Shown here piece by piece: positions 17,203 to 26,600 of a stretch of 47,126 bases of DNA (positions within the stretch are counted from its first letter, which is position 1; every line of letters starts with the position of its first letter). The position numbers and the translations under genes were made by a program. The stretch is from NCBI RefSeq assembly GCF_015352985.1, contig NZ_JACYXF010000052.1, positions 1 to 47,126 on the forward strand, given 5' to 3'. The notes under the pieces are model-generated. The model searched no databases, was not told where the DNA came from, and was given only the letters and a program-made list of their open reading frames with translations. The stretch is from Noviherbaspirillum malthae. GTDB lineage: Bacteria > Pseudomonadota > Gammaproteobacteria > Burkholderiales > Burkholderiaceae_D.

Positions 17203-18362
17203 ACGAATTGCCTTCCTCCGACAGCGGCGCATCCGCATCCACGAATTCATCTGCCCGGCCCGACATGGTCCCGCAGCATGCGCCCGTGCGCGGCGACGGC
17301 GCCAGGGTAGAGCAGGTCCGCAAGCTCGTCTTCGCCGGCCTCGGCGCCCTGGCGCTGCTGCTGCTGGCCCAGTGGTGGGCCAGCCAGCGCGAGATCACCA
17401 GCCTGCGCGAGGAAGTCGCTCAGCGCCTCAAGACGGGCGACAGCCTCACCACCGAAACCCGTGTGATCGCCAAATCCGCCCAGGATACGATCAAGGAACT
17501 GCAGGCCAAGGTCAATGTGCTGGAGAGCCGGCAGACCGAATCGCAGAGCCAGCAGCTCGCGCTCGAACAGCTCTACCAGGAACTGAACCGCAATCGCGAC
17601 GACTGGGCGCTGGCCGAGATCGAGCAGGTCCTGTCGACGGCCAGCCAGCAGCTGCAGCTGGCCGGCAATGTGCAGGGCGCGGTGATCGCCCTGCAGAATG
17701 CGGACAACCGCCTGTCGCGTTCGGACAAGCCCCAGTTCATCATCATCCGGCGCGCAATTGCGAAAGACCTGGAGCGGCTCAAGGCGCTGCCGGTGGTCGA
17801 CCTGACCGGCATCGCCCTTCGCCTGGACAGCATCATCGGGCAGATCGACGCCATGCCTCTGCTGTCGGATGAAAAACCAGTGGTCAGCGCGACCCAGCCA
17901 AAGACTTCCCGCCGTGCGCAGCAGCAGGCTGCAGCCGGAGTACCTGCAGGTGCCGCAGCGAAGGGCAGCGCCGGCTCCGACTGGATCGCCGGTCTCGAAA
18001 ATGCCTGGTACAGCTGGACCAGCGAAATGTGGAGCGAGGTGCGCCAGCTGATCCAGGTGCGCCATGTCGAGTCGCCCGACGCCCTGCTGCTGTCGCCAAC
18101 CCAGTCGTACTACGCCCGCGAAAACCTGAAGCTGCGCCTGCTCAATGCGCGCCTTGCCCTGCTGACGCGCAACGAGGCGGCATTCCGCAGCGACCTGATC
18201 GCAGCCCAGGACGCCATCGGCAAGTTCTTCGATACCCGCGCCCGGCAGACCCAGACCACGCAGGCCCTGCTGCGCCAGGTCCAGGCGAGCAACCTCTCGA
18301 TTGAATTGCCGACGCTGGCGGAAAGCCTGAACGCGGTGCGCAACTACAAAGCCAAGCCATAA
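17199..18362 (+). CDS. hemX: HemX family membrane protein
   Basis: A 387-residue protein annotated in many genomes as a uroporphyrin-III C-methyltransferase-like HemX, but with no SAM-binding methyltransferase motif. Its biochemical role is unsettled. A single transmembrane helix lies at about residues 45-66 (VRKLVFAGLGALALLLLAQWW). It is followed by a long coiled-coil (residues 68-130, rich in Glu, Gln and Leu) and a periplasmic domain with WALAEIEQVLSTASQQLQLAGNVQGA and WSEVRQLIQVRHVESPDALLLSP, which are HemX hallmarks. It overlaps hemD by 4 bp and is followed by hemY after 2 bp, placing it firmly in the heme operon. Confidence 0.9.
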   Translation: MNELPSSDSGASASTNSSARPDMVPQHAPVRGDGARVEQVRKLVFAGLGALALLLLAQWWASQREITSLREEVAQRLKTGDSLTTETRVIAKSAQDTIKELQAKVNVLESRQTESQSQQLALEQLYQELNRNRDDWALAEIEQVLSTASQQLQLAGNVQGAVIALQNADNRLSRSDKPQFIIIRRAIAKDLERLKALPVVDLTGIALRLDSIIGQIDAMPLLSDEKPVVSATQPKTSRRAQQQAAAGVPAGAAAKGSAGSDWIAGLENAWYSWTSEMWSEVRQLIQVRHVESPDALLLSPTQSYYARENLKLRLLNARLALLTRNEAAFRSDLIAAQDAIGKFFDTRARQTQTTQALLRQVQASNLSIELPTLAESLNAVRNYKAKP

Positions 18363-18364
18363 CA

Positions 18365-19558
18365 ATGCGCATCTTCATCACCATCGTCATCCTGTTCGCG
18401 GTCGCCATCGGACTGGCGGTCGGCGCCCGCTTCAATCCCGGCAATGTGGTGTTCTTCTATCCGCCATATCGCATCGACATGTCGCTGAACCTGTTCCTGG
18501 CGCTGGCGCTGGCATTGTTCGCGGTGCTGTACACGATCATGAACGCAATCCGCAGCACCCAGCAGATGCCGCAGCGGGTCGCCGCCTACCGGCGGGAAAA
18601 GCGCGAGCGCGAGGGCAACCGTGCGCTGCGCGATGCGCTCAAGTCGCTGTTCGAAGGACGCTTCGGCCATGCGGAAAAGGCTGCCATGCGCGCTGCCGAG
18701 TCGGAAGAAAATGCAGGCCTGTCGGCGTTGATCGCGGCGCGTGCCGCCCACCGCATGAGCCAGACCGACCGGCGCGATGCCTGGCTGTCCAGGACTCAGG
18801 ACCCGTCCCTGAAAACCGCCCGCCTGATGACGGCGATCGAACTGTCCACCGACGAGCACGATCCGGCTTCCGCGCTGGAAGCGGTGCGCGAACTCAACTC
18901 CAGCGGTACGCGCCATATTCATGCGCTGCGGCTCGCATTGAAAGCCAACCAGCGCGCCAAGGACTGGCCGGAAGTGCTGCGCCTCGTGCGCCTGCTCGAC
19001 AAGCGCAATGCGCTGCATCCCGCGCTGTCGCGCCGCCTGCGCGAACTGGCTTACGAAGACCTGCTGTCGACGCAGGCGCATGACGCGGAATCGATCCGCC
19101 GGGTCTGGTCCGGCATTCCGGCGGAGGACCGGGTGCAGCCGTATGTGGCGGTGCGCGCCGCCAAGGCATTCAATGCCAAGGGCCTGCATGACGAGGCGCG
19201 CGGCGTGGTTGAAAAGGCGCTTGCCGTCGACTGGGACGAGCGCCTGGTGCGCGCCTACGGCGAATCGGCCGCGGCCGAAGGTTCGGCGGCCTTGCTGACG
19301 CAGATCGAACACTGCGAGCAATGGAGCAAGGCGCATCCTACCGACCCGGAACTGGCGCTGACCCTGGGCACGCTATGCCTGCGCCAGAAACTCTGGGGCA
19401 AGGCGCAGCGGCACCTGGAGCAGGCGCTTTCCCAGGCCAGCGACATGGAAACCGTCCGCCAGGCCCACCTCAAGCTCGCGCAATTGCACGAAGCATTGAA
19501 CCAGCCGGATGAAGCCGCTTCGCACTATCGTCAGTGCGCACTCGTGACGATGCTCTAA
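18365..19558 (+). CDS. hemY: HemY-type TPR membrane protein
   Basis: A 397-residue inner-membrane protein of the proteobacterial HemY family; it is distinct from the protoporphyrinogen oxidase also called HemY. Two transmembrane segments occur at about residues 1-23 (FITIVILFAVAIGLAVGARF) and 40-62 (LNLFLALALALFAVLYTIM), with NPGNVVFFYPPYRIDMSLNL between them, typical of HemY_N. The rest is helical TPR-like repeats, for example near AKAFNAKGLHDEARGVVEKAL and LGTLCLRQKLWGKAQRHLEQAL. E. coli HemY is thought to act in late porphyrin handling. It is separated from hemX by only 2 bp and is the last gene of the hem run. Confidence 0.9.
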   Translation: MRIFITIVILFAVAIGLAVGARFNPGNVVFFYPPYRIDMSLNLFLALALALFAVLYTIMNAIRSTQQMPQRVAAYRREKREREGNRALRDALKSLFEGRFGHAEKAAMRAAESEENAGLSALIAARAAHRMSQTDRRDAWLSRTQDPSLKTARLMTAIELSTDEHDPASALEAVRELNSSGTRHIHALRLALKANQRAKDWPEVLRLVRLLDKRNALHPALSRRLRELAYEDLLSTQAHDAESIRRVWSGIPAEDRVQPYVAVRAAKAFNAKGLHDEARGVVEKALAVDWDERLVRAYGESAAAEGSAALLTQIEHCEQWSKAHPTDPELALTLGTLCLRQKLWGKAQRHLEQALSQASDMETVRQAHLKLAQLHEALNQPDEAASHYRQCALVTML

Positions 19559-19697
19559 ACGCGGAGTCCAAGGGTTGAGTCCAATCACATGGTCGACCCT
19601 GTATTCAGCCCGGTGTAAGGTCGGGAGGGTAGGCTTTCGACCTTTGATGCCGCACAGGAACGATCCTTCGGCGCGCGCGACCACGTGATGAAGCCGC

Positions 19698-19703
19698 TAT
19701 AAT
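19698..19703 (+). promoter_or_regulatory. Consensus -10 element upstream of ppa
   Basis: A perfect TATAAT lies 40 bp before the ppa ATG. No good -35 is seen at 16-18 nt upstream, so the promoter assignment rests on the -10 alone. Confidence 0.4.
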
Positions 19704-19742
19704 TCGCGGATTCCAGATTTTCCAACCTTTTGAGAGTGCAAC

Positions 19743-20285
19743 ATGAGCCTGAAGCAAGTGCCCGCCGGCCGCAGCCTGCCGGACGACTTCAATGTCGTCA
19801 TTGAAATCCCCATGAATGCCGATCCGATCAAGTATGAAGTGGACAAGGATACCGGCGCCATTTTCGTCGACCGCTTCATGGGCACGGCGATGCATTATCC
19901 CTGCAACTATGGCTACATCCCGCAAACCATTTCCGATGACGGCGATCCGGTCGACGTTCTGGTGGTCACGCCGTTCCCGCTGATCCCCGGCGTCGTCGTG
20001 CGCTGCCGTCCGATCGGCGTGCTGAAGATGGAAGACGAAGGCGGCGGTGATGCCAAAGTCCTCGCGGTGCCGGTCGACAAGGTGCTGCCCATCTACACTC
20101 ACTGGCAGAAGCCGGAAGACATCAACGACCTGCGCCTGCAGCAGATCCAGCACTTCTTCGAGCACTACAAGGATCTCGAAAAGGGCAAGTGGGTCAAGGT
20201 CGACGGCTGGTACGGTCCGGAAGAAGCCAAGAAGGAAATTCTGAATTCGGCCGCAGCTTACGAAAAGCTCAAGAAGGACGAGTAA
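19743..20285 (+). CDS. ppa: Inorganic pyrophosphatase
   Basis: A soluble family I pyrophosphatase that hydrolyses pyrophosphate and so pulls biosynthetic reactions forward. It has 180 residues, typical of bacterial hexameric enzymes. The active-site signature DDGDPVDVLVV with its metal-binding aspartates is intact, preceded by HYPCNYGYIPQT and followed by KVLAVPVDK; the conserved Glu/Lys in EIPMNADPIKYEVDKDTG are present. It has its own likely promoter and a strong terminator, so it is probably a single-gene unit downstream of hemY. Confidence 0.96.
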   Translation: MSLKQVPAGRSLPDDFNVVIEIPMNADPIKYEVDKDTGAIFVDRFMGTAMHYPCNYGYIPQTISDDGDPVDVLVVTPFPLIPGVVVRCRPIGVLKMEDEGGGDAKVLAVPVDKVLPIYTHWQKPEDINDLRLQQIQHFFEHYKDLEKGKWVKVDGWYGPEEAKKEILNSAAAYEKLKKDE

Positions 20286-20340
20286 TCGGTTCTCCTGGAT
20301 AACCGGGAGTCACCCTGACAAGGGGCGACAAGCCATGAAG

Positions 20341-20374
20341 AAAAGCGCACCCCAAGGTGCGCTTTTTTATTTTG
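20341..20374. terminator. Rho-independent terminator between ppa and eamA-like gene
   Basis: Stem AAAGCGCACC (20342-20351) pairs with GGTGCGCTTT (20356-20365), loop CCAA, followed by a T-rich run. The A-rich 5' flank means it could also serve the convergent eamA-like gene, whose 3' end overlaps the T-run. A second 7-bp hairpin (CTCCTGG/CCGGGAG) lies just upstream at about 20292-20309. Confidence 0.88.
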
Positions 20375-21251
20375 CGAAGCTGAATCTGGCGGCAAAGCGC
20401 GGGCCGAACTGGTTCAAGGCCAGCCCGCACATGACCAGCGCCCCGGCCATCATTTTCCACCATGGAAGCGCTTCGCCGAGTACCAGCGCCGCGCTGAACA
20501 TGCCGGCAACCGGCACCAGCAGGCTGAATGGCGCAACGGTGGCCACAGGGTATTTTCGCATCAGCAGGGACCAGATGCCGAAGCCCAGAACCGTGGTCGG
20601 GTAAGCCTGGAACAGCACGGCGCCGATCGACATCCAGTTCAGCTGTGCAATCGCTGAAGTCACTGCCGACGGACCTTCGATCAGCAGGAGGGAAACGAGG
20701 AGTAGTGGCGGAGCAGCCAGCAGCGATCCCCAAGCCACGAGGGCAAGCACATCGACCTTGCCCATGCGCTTGGTGAAAATGTTGCCGATGCCCCAGGAAA
20801 AGGCCGCTGCGATCACCAGCATGAAGCCGAGCAGGGTGGCGCGCGCATCAAGTTGCGACGCTACCAGCGCCATGCCGGAAAAAGCCACCGCCGCCCCCGC
20901 AATCTGTGTTTTCGAAGGGCGCTCGCCGAGCACGGCAACCGCCAGCCCGATAGTGAAGAATGCTTGCAGCTGAATCGCCAGCGACGCCAGGCCGGGCGGA
21001 AAGCCGAGCTTCATGCCGCAGAACAGCAGGCTGAACTGGATGGCAAACTGGAAGGCCGCATATCCCGCAAGCAGCCGCCAGGGCACCGCCGGACGCCTCA
21101 GGAAAAAGACCAGCGGCAGCGCAGCAAAGAGGAGGCGCAGAGCCGTGAACAATATCGGCGGCAGGCCCTGCAGGCCGAGCTTGATGACCACGAAGTTGAA
21201 GCCCCAGATCAGAACGACCAGCAGGGCAAGGCAGATATCGGATGGCTTCAT
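20367..21251 (-). CDS. eamA: EamA-like DMT-family exporter (O-acetylserine/cysteine type)
   Basis: An inner-membrane drug/metabolite transporter with two EamA repeats and about ten hydrophobic helices in 294 residues. It resembles E. coli EamA, which exports cysteine-pathway metabolites, in LLVVLIWGFNFVVIKLGLQG, GLASLAIQLQAFFTIGLAV, LGFMLVIAAAFSWGIGNIFTK and VAPFSLLVPVAGMFSAALVLGE, all recalled rather than searched. The true substrate is not proven. It is divergent from a LysR-type regulator 104 bp away, a classic arrangement in which the regulator controls the exporter. Its 3' end shares the ppa terminator. Confidence 0.82.
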   Translation of the reverse strand: MKPSDICLALLVVLIWGFNFVVIKLGLQGLPPILFTALRLLFAALPLVFFLRRPAVPWRLLAGYAAFQFAIQFSLLFCGMKLGFPPGLASLAIQLQAFFTIGLAVAVLGERPSKTQIAGAAVAFSGMALVASQLDARATLLGFMLVIAAAFSWGIGNIFTKRMGKVDVLALVAWGSLLAAPPLLLVSLLLIEGPSAVTSAIAQLNWMSIGAVLFQAYPTTVLGFGIWSLLMRKYPVATVAPFSLLVPVAGMFSAALVLGEALPWWKMMAGALVMCGLALNQFGPRFAARFSFAK

Positions 21252-21355
21252 GATCAGGCTCGCTGAAAATGGTTTTGTGATTGTCTTTGCATTCTATTGT
21301 TTCTGATTGTTGATTAAAGTAGGCTTTGGAAACGGATTGTTTTTATGAAGAAAAA

Positions 21356-22255
21356 ATGTTCGATCTCCAGCGCCTTGCCGTCTTTGCCGCCGTCGCCGAT
21401 ACCATGAGCTTTTCCCTTGCCGCTGCGCGGCTGGGCGTATCAACGTCCCATGTCAGCAAGCAGATCGGCGCACTGGAGCAGGAGCTGCATGCCAGGCTGC
21501 TGCACCGGACCACCCGCAGCATCAGCCTGACGGAGGCGGGCCATATCTTTCACCAGCGCTGCAAGGCGATCCTGTCTGATATTGCATCGGCCGAGCAGGA
21601 AGTGCTGCGCCGTCACGAATCACCCCAGGGCCTGCTGCGGGTGACGGCGCCGCCCAACCTCGCCAATGCCCGGCTGGGCGACATCGTGCAGGATTTCATG
21701 GCGCGCTATCCCGACATCCAGCTCGAACTCATCCTGTCCAACCGGTTTTTCGACCTCGCCGAAGAGTCGATAGATATCGCGCTGCGCGTGGTCGACGAGA
21801 TCCCGATGAACGTCTATGCAAGACGGCTGTGCCGGGTCGGCTGGAGCCTTGTCGGCAGCCCGGAATACCTGAAGCGGCGCAGGCTGCACGACCTCGACGA
21901 TCTGGCGAAGCTGGATTGTCTTTTCGATACCGCAATGTCGCCGCGCGACTTGTGGCTGTTCAGGCAGACCGGCGAGAACGGGCAGACGCGGGAGGTGCAG
22001 GTCGCGCCGCGCGTCCGCTGCGGCAACAGCGAATGGCTGCGCCAGTGCGCATTGCGCAGGATGGGCGTGGCGCTGCTGCCGGATTTCATGATCGAGGACG
22101 ACATCGCGCAGAAGCGGCTGGTCAGGATGCTACCCGGCTACCAGGCGCTTCCCCAGAAATGGCTGTACGGGATCTATCTGCCCAACCGTTATCTCGCGTC
22201 CAAGGTGAGGCTGTTTCTGGATGCGGTGGAGCACGGCCTGCAGCAGGCAGCATGA
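21356..22255 (+). CDS. LysR-family transcriptional regulator
   Basis: A 299-residue LysR-type regulator. The N-terminal winged helix-turn-helix (about residues 1-60) is clear: LQRLAVFAAVADTMSFSLAAARLGVSTSHVSKQIGALEQEL then RLLHRTTRSISLTEAG. The C-terminal co-factor domain belongs to the subclass with PPNLANARLGDIVQDFMARYPDIQLELILSNR and DIALRVVDEIP. The ATG at 21356 (MFDLQRLAVF), with GAAG upstream, was preferred to one at 21326. It is divergent from the eamA-like exporter, which is its probable target; the 104-bp gap would hold the operator. The inducer is unknown. Confidence 0.9.
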   Translation: MFDLQRLAVFAAVADTMSFSLAAARLGVSTSHVSKQIGALEQELHARLLHRTTRSISLTEAGHIFHQRCKAILSDIASAEQEVLRRHESPQGLLRVTAPPNLANARLGDIVQDFMARYPDIQLELILSNRFFDLAEESIDIALRVVDEIPMNVYARRLCRVGWSLVGSPEYLKRRRLHDLDDLAKLDCLFDTAMSPRDLWLFRQTGENGQTREVQVAPRVRCGNSEWLRQCALRRMGVALLPDFMIEDDIAQKRLVRMLPGYQALPQKWLYGIYLPNRYLASKVRLFLDAVEHGLQQAA

Positions 22256-22397
22256 GCGGCGTCGAGCGCTCAATTTTATGCCGATCGCGCCGATAAGAGT
22301 GTTGGAAGCGTCGTTCCGGCATGCAATCCGGCATCGACAATTCCAGGGCTATGGGTCATCATAGATTTATCGGCGTACGCATACTCAGGAGCCTCAA

Positions 22398-24014
22398 GTG
22401 GTTTTCCAAAATACGGTCCAGGGACGCTCCGACCCTGCCGCGCACGGCAGTCAGGAAGACACCGCGCTGATTGCACGCGACCGTCTGCTGAAAAAAATCA
22501 GCGCCGAAGCGGATCTGCCGGCGCTGGGCAGCTCCGTGTCGAAGGTTGTGCAGATGACATCGTCGGACGACGAAGCGGTACGCAACCTCGCTCACTTCAT
22601 CCTTTCCGACGCGGCGCTGACGCAAAAGATTCTGCGCATCGCCAACACGGTGTCCTACCGGACCGCTTCCGGCGCCACCGTCACCACGGTTTCCAAGGCG
22701 ATCTTCCTGCTTGGTTTCGAAGTCGTGAAAACCAGTGCGCTTGCCATGGTGCTGGTGGAAGGCATGTCATCCAGACATGCGAAGGATGTCCGCACCGAAC
22801 TCAATCACGCCCTGTGCGCCAGCATCGTCGGCCGCGAGATGGCCAAGCGCAGCCAGTTCAAGGATCCCGAGGAAGCCGCCATCGCGTCGCTGTTCAAGAA
22901 CATCGGCCGCCTGCTGGTGGCTGCCCATGACCACAAGCTCTACAACGACATCGCGAAACTCGTCGAGAGCGGCAAATTCACGCCTGCCCAGGCCTCGATG
23001 CAGGTGCTGGGCTGCAGCTTCGACCTGCTGGGCGAGTCCGTCCTGCGCGAATGGAATATTCCCGATTCCATCGTGCATGCGCTTGCGTCGCCTCCGTCCG
23101 GCGTCCTGAAGCCGGCCAAGGCGCGTCAGGAATGGCTGCAGCAGGTTGCCGCCTTCAGTTCCGCATCGGCCCGCCTGATCCCGGCGATGAACGATCCCGG
23201 ACAGGAGGCGGCCGGCAAGGCGGTGCTTGCGCGCTTCGGCCAGGCGCTCAATCTCGATCATGCCAAGCTGATCCAATTGTTTGCCAGCGTCGCCGAACAG
23301 ACCCGCACACTCGCCAGCAATGCAGAGATGCCCATGCAGTCCGAGGAAGAGCGCGGCATGACGGAACCGGGCAGCGGAAGTGACGATGTGCCGGCGGATG
23401 ACGCCGATGCCGGCTTGCCGGGCGAGCTTCTGCTGCAGGTGCTGGGCGACGTCCCGCCCTTGCAGGCCATCCAGCGCCATGCCAGCGGCAAGCCCGTCAA
23501 TGCACGCGATCTCCTGCTCGCAGGCGTCCAGGATGTGACCCAGATGATGGCTTCCGGACGATGCAAGGTCAACGACCTGATGCTGCTGGTGCTCGAGACG
23601 CTGTACGGCAGCATGGGTTTCCGCTTCGCGACGATCTGCCTGCGCGATGCGCAGGCCAATCAGTACCGGGCCCGCATTTCCATGGGCGACAGGCATGCGG
23701 AGCGGCAGGCCGGTTTCAGCTTTCCCTGCGCATCGACGCGCGACCTGTTCCATCTGGCGATGGAAAACGACGCGGATCTGATGATCTCGGACTCGAGCGC
23801 GCCCAAGATACGCAATCTGCTGCCAGACTGGCACCGCCGCCTGTTGCCGGATGCGCGCAGCTTCATCGTGCTGCCCATGGTAGTGAGCAAGAAGCAGATC
23901 GGGCTGTTCTATGCCGACCGCGAACAGCCTGCGCCGGAAGGGGTGCCGGCGGATGAAACGGCATTGATCAAGACATTGAAGGGCCAGATTCTTACTGCGC
24001 TGCAGGTGCGGTGA
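22398..24014 (+). CDS. HDOD domain protein with C-terminal GAF-like domain
   Basis: A 538-residue signalling protein. An HDOD domain (residues about 35-235) is recognised from LPALGSSVSKVVQMTSSDDEA, DAALTQKILRIANTVSYRT, TVSKAIFLLGFEVVKTSAL and EAAIASLFKNIGRLLVAAHD. After an acidic linker (near residues 315-345), the C-terminal part (about 380-535) resembles a GAF-type sensor: LYGSMGFRFATICLRDAQ, then RSFIVLPMVVSKKQIGLFYADRE. HDOD proteins act in regulation and chemotaxis or c-di-GMP responses; the ligand here is unknown. The GTG start has AGGAG upstream. It converges on a Ser/Thr kinase gene 27 bp away. Confidence 0.87.
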   Translation: MVFQNTVQGRSDPAAHGSQEDTALIARDRLLKKISAEADLPALGSSVSKVVQMTSSDDEAVRNLAHFILSDAALTQKILRIANTVSYRTASGATVTTVSKAIFLLGFEVVKTSALAMVLVEGMSSRHAKDVRTELNHALCASIVGREMAKRSQFKDPEEAAIASLFKNIGRLLVAAHDHKLYNDIAKLVESGKFTPAQASMQVLGCSFDLLGESVLREWNIPDSIVHALASPPSGVLKPAKARQEWLQQVAAFSSASARLIPAMNDPGQEAAGKAVLARFGQALNLDHAKLIQLFASVAEQTRTLASNAEMPMQSEEERGMTEPGSGSDDVPADDADAGLPGELLLQVLGDVPPLQAIQRHASGKPVNARDLLLAGVQDVTQMMASGRCKVNDLMLLVLETLYGSMGFRFATICLRDAQANQYRARISMGDRHAERQAGFSFPCASTRDLFHLAMENDADLMISDSSAPKIRNLLPDWHRRLLPDARSFIVLPMVVSKKQIGLFYADREQPAPEGVPADETALIKTLKGQILTALQVR

Positions 24015-24041
24015 TACGGCGCCGCTTGACTCGCTGCCGTG

Positions 24042-25097
24042 TCAATGCGGCAGCAGGTACGCTGCGGCAGCGGCCGCGATGCAGAGTGCGGCTGCCGCTG
24101 CGATGCCGATGCGGCGCAGGCCGAACGCGTCTGCTGCTGCCTGCTGCATCGGCGGAATTTCATCGGACGCATGCGGTTCCCGCGTGCGTCGCCTCGCCTG
24201 CTTTTCCTTCAGAAGGTAGCGCTTGATGTCGCGTGCCATCTCGTCAGCGTCTTGATAGCGTTTCTCGGCGCGCTTGTGCATGGCCTTCACGACGATGGCC
24301 GCCAGCCGTTCCGGCACGCGCGCATTGATGTCGCGCGGCGAAGGGGCCGCCTTGTGGATGATCTGCTGCAGCAGCTTGTCTGCGCGATCGGCGTGAAAGG
24401 GCGTCCTGCCGGTCAGCATCTCGAACATGACGGCGCCGAGCGAATAGATGTCGGTACGGTGGTCCACCGCTTTTCCCGCCGCCTGTTCCGGCGACATGTA
24501 GTGCGGCGTTCCCAGAAGTTCGTTATCGCGCACCATCGTAAAGGGCTCGTACTGCGGGGACTGCCGGTCGGCCAGCCGGTTCGGCGCGCGGGCAATGCCG
24601 AAGTCGATCAGCTTCGGCTGATCGCCGTCGACGAGGAAGATGTTGGACGGCTTGATGTCGCGATGGATCACGCCGCGCTGATGCGCATGATGCAGGGCCG
24701 AGGCGACTTTCCAGGCGATGGCCGCGGTTTCGTCGGCGGAAAAGCGGCGGCCGTTTTCAAGCACCCGATGAAGTTCCTTACCTTCGATGTATTCCATGGC
24801 CAGATAGGTCGAGCCGCCCTCGCTGGACGCTTCATGGATCGTGACGATATGCGGATGCGAAAGACGCCCCGCGGCGCGGGCTTCATTGATGAAGTGCTGT
24901 TCGAAGCGCGCTCTGTCGGCCAGGCTGAGGCGGGGATTGAAGGTCTTGACCGCGACGTCGCGGTCGATCACCGGATCATGCGCAAGATAGACGCAGCCGG
25001 CCGTGCCGCGACCGAGCTCGCGCACGATGCAGAATCGGCCGATACGGCTGTTGGCGGGCAGGCTGTGCGCAAAGGCTGCGGAAGAAGGCGGCGGCAT
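24042..25097 (-). CDS. Membrane-tethered Hanks-type Ser/Thr protein kinase
   Basis: A 351-residue eukaryote-like protein kinase. The catalytic domain (about residues 18-280) has the glycine loop ELGRGTAGCVYLA, the ATP-binding Lys in RDVAVKTF, the catalytic loop HRDIKPSNIF, the metal-binding DFG in LIDFGIAR and the APE-like segment LGTPHYMSPEQAAGKAVDHRTDIYSLG. All key residues are present. A basic juxtamembrane region (RYLLKEKQARRRTR) leads to a C-terminal hydrophobic helix that ends only a few residues before the stop, so there is no extracytoplasmic sensor domain. The neighbour on the convergent side is the HDOD-GAF protein; a functional link is only inferred. Confidence 0.9.
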   Translation of the reverse strand: MPPPSSAAFAHSLPANSRIGRFCIVRELGRGTAGCVYLAHDPVIDRDVAVKTFNPRLSLADRARFEQHFINEARAAGRLSHPHIVTIHEASSEGGSTYLAMEYIEGKELHRVLENGRRFSADETAAIAWKVASALHHAHQRGVIHRDIKPSNIFLVDGDQPKLIDFGIARAPNRLADRQSPQYEPFTMVRDNELLGTPHYMSPEQAAGKAVDHRTDIYSLGAVMFEMLTGRTPFHADRADKLLQQIIHKAAPSPRDINARVPERLAAIVVKAMHKRAEKRYQDADEMARDIKRYLLKEKQARRRTREPHASDEIPPMQQAAADAFGLRRIGIAAAAALCIAAAAAAYLLPH

Positions 25098-25179
25098 GAG
25101 GCGACAGCATGCCGTGAAGCGCCGTTTTCCGCAAGAGCGGCCGCCGTCGCTAAACGCGCTTCGATGGAGTGATGACGAC

Positions 25180-26316
25180 TCAGGCCTGCCGGAACGGATT
25201 ATGTTCGTTCAGTTCATCGATATAGGCATCGATGCCATCGGCTTCCTGTGCAAGAAAGCGCGCGATCGCATCCGCGAACGCGGGATGCGCGAGCCAGTGC
25301 GCCGACCAGGTTTTTTGAGGCAGGAAGCCGCGCGCCATCTTGTGCTCGCCCTGCGCTCCACCTTCGAAACACGCAATCCGGTTGGCGATGCAGAACTCAA
25401 GCGGCTGATAGTAAGCCGTCTCGAAGTGCAGGCAGGGCAGATGCTCGATGCATCCCCAGTAGCGTCCGTAGAGCGTAGTGTCGTCGTGGATCAGCAGCGA
25501 AGAGGCGATCGGCCTGCCATCGTGCTCCGCCTGCACCAGCAGGATGTTTTGCTGCATGTCGGCGCCGATGCGGCGGAAGAAGTCGAGGTTCAGGTAAGGC
25601 GTCGAATAGTGCTCGGCATAGGTGTGGTCGTAGCAGCGCTTGAAGAAGCGCCAGTCGGCGTCGGTGGCGTCCGCACCGCGGATATGACGGAAGCTCACGC
25701 CCGCTTCCGCGACCTTGCGGCGCTCGGCACGGATGTTCTTGCGCTTCTTGCGGTCCAGCGTCGACAGGAATTCCTCGAAGTCGCGATAACCCTGGTTCAG
25801 CCAGTGGAACTGCACGCCGGAGCGGAGCATGAAGCCAGCCTTCTCCAGCACCTGTGCCTGCTCCTCGGGAGGGAACAGGACATGGGTGGACGAAAAGTCG
25901 TTGGCTTGCTGCACCTCGAGCAGCGCCTGCACCAGCGCGGCGGCGGCTTCCGGCGTGCGCGCCATCAACCGGCTGCCGGATACCGGCGTAAAGGGAATGG
26001 CGGACAGCAGCTTCGGATAGTAGGGAAGGCCGTTGCGCCGGTAAGCGTCCGCCCATGCCCAGTCGAATACGTATTCGCCGTAGGAGTGCGACTTCACGTA
26101 CAGCGGCATCGCGGCTTCCAACCTGTCGCCTTTCAATACAAGCAGGTATTGCGGCTGCCATCCCGCCTTTGCCGACGCCGAGCCGGATTCATGCAGGGCG
26201 TCAAGAAATGCAAAGGAGAGAAAGGGGTTGAATTGCTCCTGGCTCGCAGCCAGGCTGTCCCAGGCATCCCGTCCTATTTCCGAGAGAGAAGAAACTATTT
26301 GCGTGCGATAATTCAC
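25180..26316 (-). CDS. FemAB/GNAT-like acyltransferase (DUF482, COG3146 type)
   Basis: A protein of about 378 residues related to the FemAB/GNAT-fold peptidoglycan-type acyltransferases grouped as DUF482. Recognisable segments are WDSLAASQEQFNPFLSFAFLDALHESGS, PLYVKSHSYGEYVFDWAWADAY, YYPKLLSAIPFTPVSGSRL, FLSTLDRKKRKNIRAERRKV and GCIEHLPCLHFETAYYQPLEFCI, near the family C-terminus with FEGGAQGEHKMARGFLP. The molecular substrate is not known. The GTG at 26316 is my best start; the frame is open to 26433 with an ATG at 26388, but those extra residues are not family-like and no ribosome-binding site decides the matter. It is transcribed away from the PII gene. Confidence 0.8.
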   Translation of the reverse strand: MNYRTQIVSSLSEIGRDAWDSLAASQEQFNPFLSFAFLDALHESGSASAKAGWQPQYLLVLKGDRLEAAMPLYVKSHSYGEYVFDWAWADAYRRNGLPYYPKLLSAIPFTPVSGSRLMARTPEAAAALVQALLEVQQANDFSSTHVLFPPEEQAQVLEKAGFMLRSGVQFHWLNQGYRDFEEFLSTLDRKKRKNIRAERRKVAEAGVSFRHIRGADATDADWRFFKRCYDHTYAEHYSTPYLNLDFFRRIGADMQQNILLVQAEHDGRPIASSLLIHDDTTLYGRYWGCIEHLPCLHFETAYYQPLEFCIANRIACFEGGAQGEHKMARGFLPQKTWSAHWLAHPAFADAIARFLAQEADGIDAYIDELNEHNPFRQA

Positions 26317-26600
26317 TATGAAAATTTCAATATTTCGCTTGTCGGAAGCCTGGCCGCCGGGCTTTCCTGCTGCCGGCGGCAAGTGCATGGCACCCGACCA
26401 GCAGCATGGCATGCGCCGGGAGCTTGCCGTCAAGAAAGTAACGCGATTGACGTTGGATCATTGTACGCAAAAAGCATTCCGCGGTTTTGCGGGTACGCCG
26501 GCATCAAGGACGCCGGAGCGCTGCTGGTGTATCGTCGCTGAAAATATCCTGGACGACCTGATTCGCCGTTTTCAAACGATTTATTCATGAAGGAGCTGTT

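Noticed and set aside
26318..26590. A 90-codon plus-strand open frame upstream of glnB
   Set aside because: It overlaps the 5' end of the FemAB-like gene region, has no family resemblance and no ribosome-binding site.
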